This document shows, piece after piece, positions 14,755-24,495 of a DNA stretch of 38,742 bases. Under the pieces are notes generated by a model. The model was not told the origin of the DNA, did not search any database, and worked only from the letters and a program-made list of their open reading frames with translations. The stretch's first letter is position 1. The number at the start of each line of letters is the position of its first letter. The DNA comes from Thermoguttaceae bacterium (GTDB lineage: Bacteria; Planctomycetota; Planctomycetia; Pirellulales; Thermoguttaceae), in the NCBI GenBank assembly GCA_017550965.1, contig JAFZNK010000329.1:1-38742 (forward strand), read 5' to 3'. The position numbers and the translations under genes were made by a program.

Positions 14755-17296
14755 AGGTCTCCGTCGTCAAGACCATTGTTTTCTTCTCTTTATTCTCGGG
14801 AAACTCGCAACTCTTTTTCAAAACCGTGTAACGCTCGGCGTCAGCGCGCCAGAGATCTGTCAACGTTTCGGGATCTTTCAACTCCGAATTAACGATTTGC
14901 GGAACGTAATTGGTCGTCAGAAAGAACATTGGAGTCTGCTCGTAAAATTTAATTCGGGAACAGGCGACATAGTTCAACGTATCGCGCGCCAACTCCATTC
15001 TTAACAACTTATAGAAACAGTCGGGAGTCAATTCGCGTTCCAAATAATAGCCGTTTGCGGCAAAACGCGCAAACGCGTCGGCAAATCTCGTGCTCTCAAA
15101 ACTTCCCGACTCGTTTCCCGCTTCAATAAACGCGCCGTGTTCAAAATCGGCGGAATTGATCTGAAACGCTCCCTCGGCCTCCTCTAAAAACCTTTTCAAA
15201 TAGGAGCCTTTTTTAGGAAGAAATTCGGGAATGTACGTTTGCGTTTCAACGGTCGGGCGCAATCCTTTGAAGCCGTCGACCGTCGACTCATAGACGTCGG
15301 TAAGAACGATTGTCAAACGGTGATTTTCCGAACGAATAGCGGGAGCGATCGTCATCCGATCGACATATTCCCGCGGGGCTTTCGGATCGCGAACGGGCGC
15401 AAGAAGTATTGCGACGATCGCGTCTTCCGGCTTCGCCTCGTCGGAAACTTTTTCGCAGATTTTTGGAATATTCCAGGGAGTCGCTTCTTCGCCCGTCACA
15501 TAGGTAAAGGACGCGACGTCTTCTTTGCCAGGCTCGATCCATTTTTCGGCGGGCGCGTTGACTTTGAGACTGGATAACAGAGGCCTGGAATCAGTTTTTC
15601 CTAGCGTTCCGTAAAACGCGCTTTCAATTTTTTCTCGCCATTTCCTGCCGACGTCTTCCAATTCCGGCTTCGTTACGACAATAAGAATAAGATGAACGTC
15701 GCCTTTTTTACCGACGGTCAGGCGATCGATCGGTTCGAAAGGAAGGCCTTTGTCTCCGGCGTATCGATAGGCTGCGGACCCTCGCGGCGCGTAGATCGTA
15801 GGCGGCTTGTTCGAAAGGGTCGCAAAGAGATCGACGCCCATACGGACGTCGCTTTCGGGTATAACGATCGAAGTTAACGCAGAACAACTGTAAAACGCGC
15901 CCGATCCAATTTCCCTAACGCCCTGAGGCAGAACGACCGATTTCAGGACCGCGCATCGTGCGAACGCCGAATCTCCAATCTCTTCGACTCCTTCCGGAAC
16001 CGAATATTTTTCTATTTTAGTCCCCTCGGGGCATCTAACGAGCGTCTTGGCGGCCTTAGCATAGAGAATTCCGTCGGCCGAGCGATAATTCGCGTTATTC
16101 TCCGCGACGTCGATCGATTGAAGCGCGGGACAATAACTGAACGCATAGCGATCGATCGCTTCAACGCTCTCCGAAATCACGATCGACGTCAAGGCCGCGC
16201 AATAGTGAAACGCTTCGGGTTCAATCGTCTTTACGCCGTTGGAAATAACGAGCGACGTCAACGTCCCGCACCTTCGAAACGCGGCGACGTCAATTTTCTC
16301 CACGCCGTCGGGTACGACGTAACGAGTCTTTCCGATCTTTTCCGGGCATTTGACGAGCGTCTTTCCCCGGTCGGCAAACAGAACCCCGTCGATCGAACGG
16401 TAAACGGCGTTTCCCGGCGAAACTTCAATTTCGCGCAGCGACACGCAATCGTCAAAAGCTTTTTCTCCTATACTCTGAACGCTCTCGGGAATAAAGACCG
16501 AGCTCAGGTTGGCGCATGCTCTAAAAACCTGACGCCCCAAAGATTTGACGTCGTTTGGAAGAACAACCTTCGACAAGGAAGCGCAATCGAGAAAAGCTTG
16601 ATCTCCTATCGTTTCCACGCTCGGCGGAACAACAATCGACGTCAATTTGGAACAACTGGAAAAAGCGCTCGTCCGAATCGTCGTCACGCCGTCTGGAACG
16701 ACGTACTCGCCCTCTTTCCCGCAAGGACATAATACAAGCGTTTTTAGATCTTTAGAGAAAACGACTCCGTCAACCGAGCAGAAGACGGGATTGTCTTCTG
16801 CGACGTCGACCGAAGTTAAAAGAGAACATCCGCTAAAAGGTCCTAAGCCGATTTTGACGACGTTCTTCGGAATAACGACCGTCGTTAAGCGTGAACAGTT
16901 GGAAAAAACTCCGGAACCAAGTTCCTCGAGACTTTCCGGAAACTCGATCGACGATAACTCCAACCACCCGCGAAAGGCGTTTGATCCTATTTTTTTCAGG
17001 CTGTTCGGAAAGACTATCTTCGATTCTCGGCGCTCAGAAAACGCATTCCTGCGCGAGCGAGCAGAAAACGCCCACTCTTCGATTGTTTCGACGCCGTCGG
17101 AAACGACGAACGTCTCGCCGTCGCTGGAATATCGGACGGAATTCTTGTCCTTACTCTCGAGCTCGTCGGCGGCGCCGTCGCTCGTCTGAGCGACGGCATG
17201 CGCGACGCAAAAACAAAGCGGCGTGCAGACGGCAAGCGCAACGCCAAGCGCCGTCGACAAAGCGATTTTGAAGAATTCGTTGTTTTTGACAGTCAT
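14735..17296 (-). CDS. Secreted BspA-type LRR protein with a caspase-like C-terminal domain lacking catalytic residues
   Basis: An 853-aa protein. The start at 17296 (MTVKNNEFF) has GGAGG six bases upstream. A signal peptide follows (ALGVALAVCTPLCFCVAHA, cleavage probably before VAQ). Residues about 60-520 are LRR_5 repeats of the type GSNAFRGWLELSSIEFPESL, with interspersed RSIDGVLFADRGKTLV blocks. From about 534 comes a different domain. Strands DVHLILIVVT, AIVAILLAP and HRLTIVLTDVYES, then GAFQINSADFEHGAFIE and GSFESTRFADAFARF, follow the order of a caspase (C14) fold. In it the strand that should end in the catalytic His-Gly reads ILLAPV and the DxC strand reads TDVYES, so it should be inactive. 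It probably acts at the cell surface or periplasm as a binding protein. It is the last gene of the LRR array. Confidence 0.85.
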   Translation of the reverse strand: MTVKNNEFFKIALSTALGVALAVCTPLCFCVAHAVAQTSDGAADELESKDKNSVRYSSDGETFVVSDGVETIEEWAFSARSRRNAFSERRESKIVFPNSLKKIGSNAFRGWLELSSIEFPESLEELGSGVFSNCSRLTTVVIPKNVVKIGLGPFSGCSLLTSVDVAEDNPVFCSVDGVVFSKDLKTLVLCPCGKEGEYVVPDGVTTIRTSAFSSCSKLTSIVVPPSVETIGDQAFLDCASLSKVVLPNDVKSLGRQVFRACANLSSVFIPESVQSIGEKAFDDCVSLREIEVSPGNAVYRSIDGVLFADRGKTLVKCPEKIGKTRYVVPDGVEKIDVAAFRRCGTLTSLVISNGVKTIEPEAFHYCAALTSIVISESVEAIDRYAFSYCPALQSIDVAENNANYRSADGILYAKAAKTLVRCPEGTKIEKYSVPEGVEEIGDSAFARCAVLKSVVLPQGVREIGSGAFYSCSALTSIVIPESDVRMGVDLFATLSNKPPTIYAPRGSAAYRYAGDKGLPFEPIDRLTVGKKGDVHLILIVVTKPELEDVGRKWREKIESAFYGTLGKTDSRPLLSSLKVNAPAEKWIEPGKEDVASFTYVTGEEATPWNIPKICEKVSDEAKPEDAIVAILLAPVRDPKAPREYVDRMTIAPAIRSENHRLTIVLTDVYESTVDGFKGLRPTVETQTYIPEFLPKKGSYLKRFLEEAEGAFQINSADFEHGAFIEAGNESGSFESTRFADAFARFAANGYYLERELTPDCFYKLLRMELARDTLNYVACSRIKFYEQTPMFFLTTNYVPQIVNSELKDPETLTDLWRADAERYTVLKKSCEFPENKEKKTMVLTTETFVPAAK

Positions 17297-17390
17297 CACG
17301 ACCTCCTCGTTTCCTTGTTCAATAGACAAACAGGAGTCTGTAAGCGTTTTTACGAACGCCCGTTGCTTTTCTATAAATATGACGCGATCG

Positions 17391-19439
17391 TCAATCGGTT
17401 ACGGTCGTCATGGTCTTTTTGAGGTTCGCCTTGTTTTCAGAGAATTCTCCGCTCTTCTTGAGCTTCGCAAAGCGCGCGGCGTCCGCTTTCCAGTCGTCGT
17501 CAAGCGAATTAAGCGCATTCGGAACTACTTCAATTCGTTGACCCGAATAATCGAACGTCGTCAACGTCTGTTTGGAATTTGAACCGCGCAACCAAAGATT
17601 GTAGTTTAAAACTTCGCGCGAGAGTTCCCTGTTCAACAAGTTGCAAAAACCGTCGGGGGTCAGTTCGCTTTCCAGATAGCAACCGTTTGCGGCGAACCGG
17701 GCGAACGCGGAGCCAAACCTGGTTCCGGTAAAAATACCGGCGTTAATGTTCGACTGAAGCCAAGCCTTTTCGTCGACGTTGGCGGAATTGACAAGTATCT
17801 CGCCTTTGGCTTCCGTCAAAAACCGTTTCAAATAAGAATCGTTTTTAGGCAGGAACGACGGGGTAAACGTTTGCGTTTTCAATTTCGGACCTGGAACGTT
17901 GGAACTCGCCGCAGATTCCAGATAGAAATCGTTCAAAACGACAAGCAGGCGACGGTCTTTTGTACGAAGAGCGTTGATAATCGCCAAATTATCAAGCTGA
18001 GGTTCAAGCGTTTCAGCTTTCGGTTCCTCGGCGATAACAACGACAAGGATCGCGTCTTCCCACTTCGCGTTTTGCGAAACGTTATAACATACTTGCGCGA
18101 CCTTGCCGGGCGCCGCGTCCGCTCCGGTTAAAACTTCATAAGTCGCGACGTCGGGCGATTCTTTGCCAAGTTCGCCGTAATTTTCGGCGGGCATATTCGT
18201 CTGAAAATTGGAAAACAGCGGCGACGCCGCAGTCGAGTCAAATGTTCCGGCAAGCGCGTCTTCGATTCTTTCCAATTCTTTAGCGGCGACTCTTTCGAGA
18301 AAAGGACGCGAAGAAACGACGAGAATAATATGAACGGCTCCTTTCGCGTCCAACGCCTGGAATCGTAATCCATGTTCTTTGGCGAAACTCTCGGCGGCGG
18401 AGCCGGCGTTGGCGAGAATAAGAAGCGTCGGATTGGAAAACGTATTTTCAGCGAAGTTTGCGAGACTGTCCGGAAGGACGATCGAATTTAGCGCGGTTTC
18501 GGAAAAAGCGAACGGTCCGATTTGTTCAAACCCTTCGGGTAAGACGAGCGACTTAAGCCGGGTATTTCCGCTGAACGCCATAGGCCCGCATCTCTTAACG
18601 CCGTCGGGAACGACGTAGCGTTCGTCCTCAATTCCCGCCGGGTATTTCACAAGTTCCGTTCCGTCCTTAGAGAAGAGAACCCCTTTAATCGAACGAAGCG
18701 CGGAGCTGTTTTCCGGAACGGTAATTCCGGTCAGAGAAGGAGAAAGGATAAACGCGTCTTCGGGAATCGACTCGACGCCGCTTGAAAGAGCGACTCCCAT
18801 AAGCGACGGACAACTGAAAAAAGCCTTGTTTCCGATCGTTTTGACGGAGTCGGAAAAAGAGAGGGATCGGAGGGTGTCTGTGTTCGCAAACGCCATGTTT
18901 CCGATCGTTTCAACCCCGTCGGGAACGACATAAACGGCGTTAGAATTTCCATGCGGATATTCAATCAACGTTTTGCCGTCTTTTGAGAAAAGAACGCCGT
19001 CGATAGAACGATAATTCGCGTTGTTTACCGCGACATTAATCGACGTCAACGCGCGACATTCGTTAAAGGGTGCTTCTCCTATAGACGCGACTGCGACGGG
19101 TATGGCGATAGATTCAAGAGAAGAACAGCCCCAAAACGCGCCGTTTCCAATTGCCGTAAGACTCTCGGGAAGCGCGATCGATTTGAGCGAAACGCAACGG
19201 TCGAACGCCATGCCTTGAAGACTCTCGACTCCCTCCGGGACGACAAACGTCTCTCCGGAACCCAGGTAACGCTCAAAAGTCTTTCCGTCGTCGCTAAGCT
19301 TATATTCAGGGGATTCCCCTTCGTCTGCCTGCGCCAGGACGGTCGTAGAGCCTGAAAAGAGAGCCAAACAAACGGCGATCGCCGAGCCAAATAAAGCGAA
19401 CAATACGTTCCCAACGCTTCTTTTATTCCTTGAAACCAT
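17391..19439 (-). CDS. Secreted BspA-type LRR protein with a second caspase-like inactive domain
   Basis: A 682-aa paralogue of the downstream gene. The start at 19439 (MVSRNKRS) follows GGAGG. Signal peptide: NVLFALFGSAIAVCLALFSG, ending near VLAQ. LRR_5 repeats run to about residue 355. The C-terminal domain starts at AVHIILVVSSRPFLERV and matches the neighbour's: DAILVVVIAEEP, RRLLVVLNDFYLES, GEILVNSANVDEKAWL and FTGTRFGSAFARFAANG. The caspase-type His and Cys positions are occupied by other residues (VVVIAEE and NDFYLE). Both proteins also share the downstream SELTPDGFCNLLNRELSRE-type segment. The shared architecture shows a tandem duplication. It has its own promoter (19510-19538), with 94 bases to the next gene. 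Confidence 0.85.
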   Translation of the reverse strand: MVSRNKRSVGNVLFALFGSAIAVCLALFSGSTTVLAQADEGESPEYKLSDDGKTFERYLGSGETFVVPEGVESLQGMAFDRCVSLKSIALPESLTAIGNGAFWGCSSLESIAIPVAVASIGEAPFNECRALTSINVAVNNANYRSIDGVLFSKDGKTLIEYPHGNSNAVYVVPDGVETIGNMAFANTDTLRSLSFSDSVKTIGNKAFFSCPSLMGVALSSGVESIPEDAFILSPSLTGITVPENSSALRSIKGVLFSKDGTELVKYPAGIEDERYVVPDGVKRCGPMAFSGNTRLKSLVLPEGFEQIGPFAFSETALNSIVLPDSLANFAENTFSNPTLLILANAGSAAESFAKEHGLRFQALDAKGAVHIILVVSSRPFLERVAAKELERIEDALAGTFDSTAASPLFSNFQTNMPAENYGELGKESPDVATYEVLTGADAAPGKVAQVCYNVSQNAKWEDAILVVVIAEEPKAETLEPQLDNLAIINALRTKDRRLLVVLNDFYLESAASSNVPGPKLKTQTFTPSFLPKNDSYLKRFLTEAKGEILVNSANVDEKAWLQSNINAGIFTGTRFGSAFARFAANGCYLESELTPDGFCNLLNRELSREVLNYNLWLRGSNSKQTLTTFDYSGQRIEVVPNALNSLDDDWKADAARFAKLKKSGEFSENKANLKKTMTTVTD

Positions 19440-19509
19440 TGTTCTATCCTCCAATAATTCAGCATTTGCCGCGCAGAAACGCGAGAATCTCGCGCGACGG
19501 TCTTAAGTC

Positions 19510-19538
19510 GTTATAACCACGACGCACAATGATATCAA
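19510..19538 (-). promoter_or_regulatory. Sigma-70-like promoter of the second LRR gene
   Basis: On the minus strand, TTGATA (19533-19538), a 17-base spacer and TATAAC (19510-19515) lie about 70 bases before the start codon. Confidence 0.65.
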
Positions 19539-19605
19539 CATTCTTAATATAAAAAACGCGAGGACAAAAAGCAATAGGCGCGAAGAATTATCTTGAATCT
19601 TCTCT

Positions 19606-22128
19606 TTATTCGATCAATTCGAGTTTCAATCCTGATCCTGGCGCAAACCGTTTGACGAAGTACGCGGCTTCGGAACCCTTGGGCGCGCGAATCGTCAACT
19701 CCTGATCGACGGGAAACGCGTCCAGGGGGATATCGTCGACGCTCGCGGGCAGTTCGATCGTCTTCAGCCCGGAACAATTCGCAAACGCTTCGCGTCCCAA
19801 TTTTTTGACGCCTTCGGGAATCTTGATCGACGTCAACCCGGCGCAATCGACAAAGGCTCTATGTCCAATCTTTTTGACGCCTTCGGGAACCTCATAGACG
19901 TCCGCCTTCTTACCCATAGGGCATTTATAGAGAATTGCGCCGTCTTTTGAGAAAAGAACGCCGTCGTTCGCGCTGAACCGCGCGTTGTTCCCGTCAACTT
20001 CAAACGTCGTCAACGCGGAACAGTCCCTGAAGGCGTTCATTCCGTAAAACGCGACGTCTTTAGAGAATTTGACCGACTTTAACGCGGAACAACCGCGAAA
20101 CGCGGACGCGTCGATCGACTTAACGCCTTCCGGAACGACGTAGTTTTCAACCGCCGATCCTAACGGATATTGAAGGAGCGACGGTCCCTCGCCTGACAAA
20201 AGCGCCCTGTCTTCGTTGAAAAGAACGCCGTCGATCGAGAAATACTGCGGATTGTTTTCGTCGACGTCGATCGACTCCAGAGCGTCGCAATCGAGAAACG
20301 TCCCAAATCCAATTTCCTCAACCTTCTCCGGGATCTTAACCGACTTCAGCGAACGACTGTCGGCAAACGCGCGATTGCAGATTTTCGTGACGGTATTTGG
20401 GACCTCGTAGCTCTCCCTGTCCGACGCCGACGGATACTTGACGAGCGCGATCGGATTCCCGCCGCCGTTCCTCATAAAGAGAACGCCGTCGATTGATTTG
20501 CAAGGCGGATTCTTCTCGGCGACGTTAATCGCCGTGAGGCCGGAACAACCGATAAACGAGTTTTCTTCGACATGCCCGACTCCTTCGTGAATCGCGATCG
20601 TCTTCAAGGCGGAACACTCCGCAAACGCGCCCGCTTGAAGAGCCTGTACGCTATCAGGAATAACGAAATTTTCTATTTCATTATTCTTCGGACATTTAAG
20701 AAGCGTCAATCCAGTCCCGTCGTAAAGAACCCCGTCGATCGATTTGAATGAACGGCCGTTTTCCGGGACGTTAATGGAAGCCAACTCGTTGGTTCCGCTC
20801 AACATTGGCAAACACGGCCACTGAAATAATTGATTGAAGAGCTTATTCTCGGACTCGTCCTCGATTCTTTGGTAATCATTCGGAAGAGTCAGCGATTTAA
20901 GGCGGGCGCAGTCGGATATAGCGGAGTCTTCGATATATTTCACGCCGTTTGAAAAGACGATCGATTCAATGGAATCGCAATGCGAAAACGCCTTGGATTT
21001 GACCGTTACGACGCCGTCCGGAACAGTATAGACGTCGGCGACTTTTCCTTGCGGGCATTTGATTAACGTTTTTCCGTCCTTGGAGAAAAGAACGCCGTCG
21101 ATCGAACGGTAGAGCGAGTTCCCTTCCTCAACGTCAAAAGAGGCGAGCGAGGAACAGTCTTCAAAGACGGGACCGGTCTTGTCGCTCCGATCGCCCGGAC
21201 TCGGAATTCCGGTTTCGACGACGCTTTTGGGGATACGAACAGACTTCAGCGAAACGCAACCCTTAAACGCGGCTTTTCCGAGCGTTTTGAGTTCGTCGGG
21301 AAGATCGATCTCCGTCAACGAACGGCAATCGGCGAAAGCCTCGCCGCCGACGGACGTTACGTCCCACGGAATATAGACGGACTCCAGCGAATAGCAACCG
21401 CTGAACGTCGAAGGATTGACGACCGTCACGCCGTCGGGGATTTTGAACGTCTTCAACGAAACGCAGTTTTTGAACGCCGCGGCTTTAATATCACGAACGC
21501 CGGGCGGAAGAACGATCTCTTTGAGCGCGACGCAGTCGGCGAACGCGCCTCCTCCAATGGTCCGAACGCCGTCGGGAACGACGTACTTTTCCTGTTCTTT
21601 TCCAGCGGGATAAATTAAAAGCGATTTTCCGTCTTTGGAAAAAACGACGCCGTCGACGGAACGCCATGAAGGATGATCCTCCGCGACCTCGATCGATTTC
21701 AACGAACGGCAACCGGCGAACGCCGCGCCGTCAATCCACACGGGGGTTTCTGAAAAGACGACTTTCTCAAGATTGGAACAGTTCGCAAAAGCGTGGACTG
21801 TCAAACGCGTTACGCAGTTGGGAACGACGACCGTCTTCAGCGTTTTGCACTTGTAAAAAGCGTTCGCGCCGATTCTGTCCACTCCGTCGGGAATTGTAAA
21901 CGTCTCGGCCTTCCCGTAATAGCGCTCAAAAACTTTCCCGTCGTCGCTGAGTTTGTATTCGCCTCTGTCTTCGACGGGACCGTAAACCACGTCGTCGCCG
22001 CCCGACCAGCCCTCGTATTGGGCGAACGCGGAGGAAGGGGTTAAACACAGCGACAAGCCCGTCGCGATCAGCGTTATAAACGTCGCCGACAGGACGAACG
22101 AACAAATTCTTTTGTTATCGATAATCAT
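19606..22128 (-). CDS. Secreted BspA-type LRR protein
   Basis: An 840-aa protein. The start at 22128 (MIIDNKRICSF) is preferred over one 13 codons upstream because GAGGT is at the right distance. Signal peptide: VLSATFITLIATGLSLCLTP, cleavage near AFAQ. The rest is LRR_5 repeats (KAAFKGCVSLKSVRIPKSV type) broken by RSIDGVLFSKDGKTLIKCPQ-type blocks, ending at PASVDDIPLDAFPVDQELTI and an RAPKGSEAAYFVKRF tail shared with other members. There is no extra C-terminal domain. It is likely exported; adhesion or ligand binding is the usual suggestion for BspA proteins but is not shown here. It is separated from the preceding LRR gene by only 60 bases, so the two are probably co-transcribed. Confidence 0.88.
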   Translation of the reverse strand: MIIDNKRICSFVLSATFITLIATGLSLCLTPSSAFAQYEGWSGGDDVVYGPVEDRGEYKLSDDGKVFERYYGKAETFTIPDGVDRIGANAFYKCKTLKTVVVPNCVTRLTVHAFANCSNLEKVVFSETPVWIDGAAFAGCRSLKSIEVAEDHPSWRSVDGVVFSKDGKSLLIYPAGKEQEKYVVPDGVRTIGGGAFADCVALKEIVLPPGVRDIKAAAFKNCVSLKTFKIPDGVTVVNPSTFSGCYSLESVYIPWDVTSVGGEAFADCRSLTEIDLPDELKTLGKAAFKGCVSLKSVRIPKSVVETGIPSPGDRSDKTGPVFEDCSSLASFDVEEGNSLYRSIDGVLFSKDGKTLIKCPQGKVADVYTVPDGVVTVKSKAFSHCDSIESIVFSNGVKYIEDSAISDCARLKSLTLPNDYQRIEDESENKLFNQLFQWPCLPMLSGTNELASINVPENGRSFKSIDGVLYDGTGLTLLKCPKNNEIENFVIPDSVQALQAGAFAECSALKTIAIHEGVGHVEENSFIGCSGLTAINVAEKNPPCKSIDGVLFMRNGGGNPIALVKYPSASDRESYEVPNTVTKICNRAFADSRSLKSVKIPEKVEEIGFGTFLDCDALESIDVDENNPQYFSIDGVLFNEDRALLSGEGPSLLQYPLGSAVENYVVPEGVKSIDASAFRGCSALKSVKFSKDVAFYGMNAFRDCSALTTFEVDGNNARFSANDGVLFSKDGAILYKCPMGKKADVYEVPEGVKKIGHRAFVDCAGLTSIKIPEGVKKLGREAFANCSGLKTIELPASVDDIPLDAFPVDQELTIRAPKGSEAAYFVKRFAPGSGLKLELIE

Positions 22129-22179
22129 GGAAACAACCTCAGTAGTAAATAGCGCCGACGCCGACAAATCGCAAGCCCC

Positions 22180-22545
22180 GTTTCAATCTCAATCAATGGA
22201 CAACGGCAGGGCGTTCTTTTTGGGAAGGACCGGCTTCTTTGGCTTTTGCGGTTTCCGCTCAATCGTCTCCAGCTTCAATTTCGAGCGCGGGGCAAGGAAC
22301 CTCGCAAACGCCTCGGCTTCGGAGCCTTTGGGCGCGCGAATCGTCAACTCCTGATCGGCGGGAAAAGCGTCCCACGCAATATTGACGACGCTCGCGGGGA
22401 TCTCGATCGTCTTCAAATTGAAACAATTGGCAAACGCTTTTTCTCCAATCTCTTCGACGCCGTCGGAAAGCGCGATCGACGTCAATCCGGAACAGCCGTC
22501 AAAAGCCTGACGTTCAATTTTCACAACGTCGCCCGGAACGACGTA
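22180..22545. repeat. 366-bp near-identical repeat, copy 1
   Basis: Matches 24496-24861 with nine mismatches counted by eye. It covers the last 119 codons of an LRR gene and about nine bases beyond the stop. Confidence 0.9.
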
Positions 22546-24027
22546 ATCTTCGACGGGCGCGCTCCTGGGACTTCTGACGAGAACCGAGCGATCTTTTGTA
22601 AAAAGGACGCCGGAAACGGCGCGATAAAAGGGATTGTTCCCGTCAACTTCAAACGTCGTCAACGCGTGGCAACGCGTGAATTTATCGGGGCCAATTTTTT
22701 CGACGTCTTTCGACAATACGATCGTTTTAAGACGATAATCGTCGCTAAACGCGAGATCGTCGATCGTCGCGACGCCGTCGGGAACTTCATAGCGTTCCTC
22801 TTTCTTCCCAGCGGGATAGCGAATTAGTCGTCGCCCGTCTTTGGAAAAAAGAACGCCGTCGATCGAGCGGAAACTGGGATTGTCTTCCGGAACGTTAATG
22901 GAGGTCAACGAATAACACGGTTGGAAAGCCTTTTCCCCGAGGTTATTAAGACTTTCCGGAAGATTAACCGTTTCGACGCTTCCGAAGGCGTAGTTTCCAA
23001 TGGAAGTCGCGCCTTCGGAAACGTCGATCGATTTAATCCAACGGCACGACGCAAACGCTCCCGGTTCGATCGTTTCGACGCCGTCCGGAACGACGTAAAC
23101 GTCGATTCTTTTCGCTTCAGGACATTTAAAGAGCTTTTTGCCGTCTTTGGAGAAAAGAACCCCGTCGATCGAACGATAGACAAGGTTGTCTTTTGCGACG
23201 TCGATCGAAACAAGATTCTCGCAACCAGCGAACGAATTGCAACTTTTCCAATTGTCCCAGACGGGGTCGTTGATTCCCGTTTCGATAGACGTTACGCCTT
23301 TGGGAATACGAATCGATTCTAAACAAGAACAGTATTGAAACGCGCCTTTTCCTATCGTTTCGAGACTGTCGGGAAGAACGACCTCCGTCAACGAGGAGCA
23401 ACTGGAAAACGCCTCGTCTCCAATAGTCGTCGTCCCGTCCGGAAGAACAAGCGACCTGAGCGATCCGCAAACGCGAAACGCACCGTCGTCAATCGTTGCA
23501 AGTCCGGCCGGAAAAACGACTGTTCTCAATTCGAAATTCGCCAAAAAAGCTTCTTTGCCGATCGTCTCAACGCCGTCCGGAACGACGTATTCCTTCTGTT
23601 TTCGCCCCGGAGGATAGTTGACGAGCGTTTTGCCGTCTTTGGAAAAAAGAACTCCGTTGATCGAGCGGAATACGGGATTGTCTTCCGCGACGTCGATAGA
23701 CGTCAGCACGCTACCGAGAAACGGACTATCTCCAAGAGACTTGACGCTCGCGGGAATTCTTACCGATTTCAAACTGTTGACGGGGCCAAACGCGCCCATT
23801 CCGATCGTTTCGACTCCGTCCGGAATAGCAAAAGACGTCGCGGCGTTTCCCCAATAGCGAACAAACGTCTTCCCGTCGTCGCTAAGTTGCCATGGGGATT
23901 CGCCGTCCTCCGTTTGCGCGAGGACCGACGCGACGCCGAGCAGAAACGCCGCCCCCGCGACAAACGCGACGCTTATCGTTCCGAACAAAACGCTCTTTTG
24001 GAATACCGCGTCGTTTCTCATCGTCAT
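22189..24027 (-). CDS. Secreted BspA-type LRR protein with a Lys/Pro-rich tail
   Basis: A 612-aa protein. Of two close ATG codons, the one at 24027 (MTMRNDAVFQ) is chosen because GAGGAG lies six bases before it. Signal peptide: GTISVAFVAGAAFLLGVASV, ending near LAQ. LRR_5 repeats fill the protein, with five RSIDGVLFSKDGK-type blocks between them. The C-terminus, ERKPQKPKKPVLPKKNALPL, is basic and Pro-rich, unlike most paralogues, and may contact the cell wall or membrane. The same tail occurs in the next gene upstream through a 366-bp recombination. A TATAAT box (24075-24080) lies about 50 bases before the start. Confidence 0.88.
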   Translation of the reverse strand: MTMRNDAVFQKSVLFGTISVAFVAGAAFLLGVASVLAQTEDGESPWQLSDDGKTFVRYWGNAATSFAIPDGVETIGMGAFGPVNSLKSVRIPASVKSLGDSPFLGSVLTSIDVAEDNPVFRSINGVLFSKDGKTLVNYPPGRKQKEYVVPDGVETIGKEAFLANFELRTVVFPAGLATIDDGAFRVCGSLRSLVLPDGTTTIGDEAFSSCSSLTEVVLPDSLETIGKGAFQYCSCLESIRIPKGVTSIETGINDPVWDNWKSCNSFAGCENLVSIDVAKDNLVYRSIDGVLFSKDGKKLFKCPEAKRIDVYVVPDGVETIEPGAFASCRWIKSIDVSEGATSIGNYAFGSVETVNLPESLNNLGEKAFQPCYSLTSINVPEDNPSFRSIDGVLFSKDGRRLIRYPAGKKEERYEVPDGVATIDDLAFSDDYRLKTIVLSKDVEKIGPDKFTRCHALTTFEVDGNNPFYRAVSGVLFTKDRSVLVRSPRSAPVEDYVVPGDVVKIERQAFDGCSGLTSIALSDGVEEIGEKAFANCFNLKTIEIPASVVNIAWDAFPADQELTIRAPKGSEAEAFARFLAPRSKLKLETIERKPQKPKKPVLPKKNALPLSID

Positions 24028-24074
24028 TACCACTCCTCTTCCAGTTTACCGCGCAAAAATTCAAAACCTCGTCG

Positions 24075-24080
24075 ATTATA
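24075..24080 (-). promoter_or_regulatory. Candidate -10 box of the fourth LRR gene
   Basis: TATAAT on the minus strand about 50 bases upstream of the start. No clear -35 at 16-18 bases; TTGTAG lies at 20. Confidence 0.4.
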
Positions 24081-24208
24081 ACGAACATAAACTCCGAACG
24101 CTACAAGAATTTAGAGAAATTTCGACTTTTGATCAAAAAGCCCCTATAAACCCGCGAAGCGCCGCGCCGGGAAAAATATCCGACGCAACGCCGTTGGTTC
24201 GCCGTTTA

Positions 24209-24495
24209 TTAGATCGGCTCGAAATTCAAGTCCAGGCGTTTTGCGTTGCGCGCGGCGAAATACGCGGCTTCGGGGCCTTTTGGAGCGCGAATTGTCAAAC
24301 CTCGTCCCTCGGGAAACGTTTCCCAGGAGAAAGTCGCGACGCGCGAGCTTCGACCGTCTTCAAGTCGAGGCAATTCTCAAAAACTTAGTTTCCCAGTTCT
24401 TTAACGCCGTCGGATATTTTGATCGACGATATCCCGGCGCAATCGACAAACGCGCAATCTCCAATAGCAAGGACGCGACGAACGGACGCCGCGTC
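24209..24495 (-). pseudogene. Stranded, decayed 3' end of an LRR gene
   Basis: On the minus strand this reads IGDCAFVDCAGISSIKISDG, then VKELGN, a TAA stop at 24385-24387, VFENCLDLKTVEARAS, a frameshift, SWETFPEGRGLTIRAPKG, and an ending RLDLNFEPI with a stop at 24209-24211. It is the normal C-terminus of an LRR_5 protein with one nonsense and one frameshift change. It begins exactly where the 366-bp repeat ends (24496). It is therefore probably the original tail of the upstream gene, displaced when that gene received a copied tail. Confidence 0.8.
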
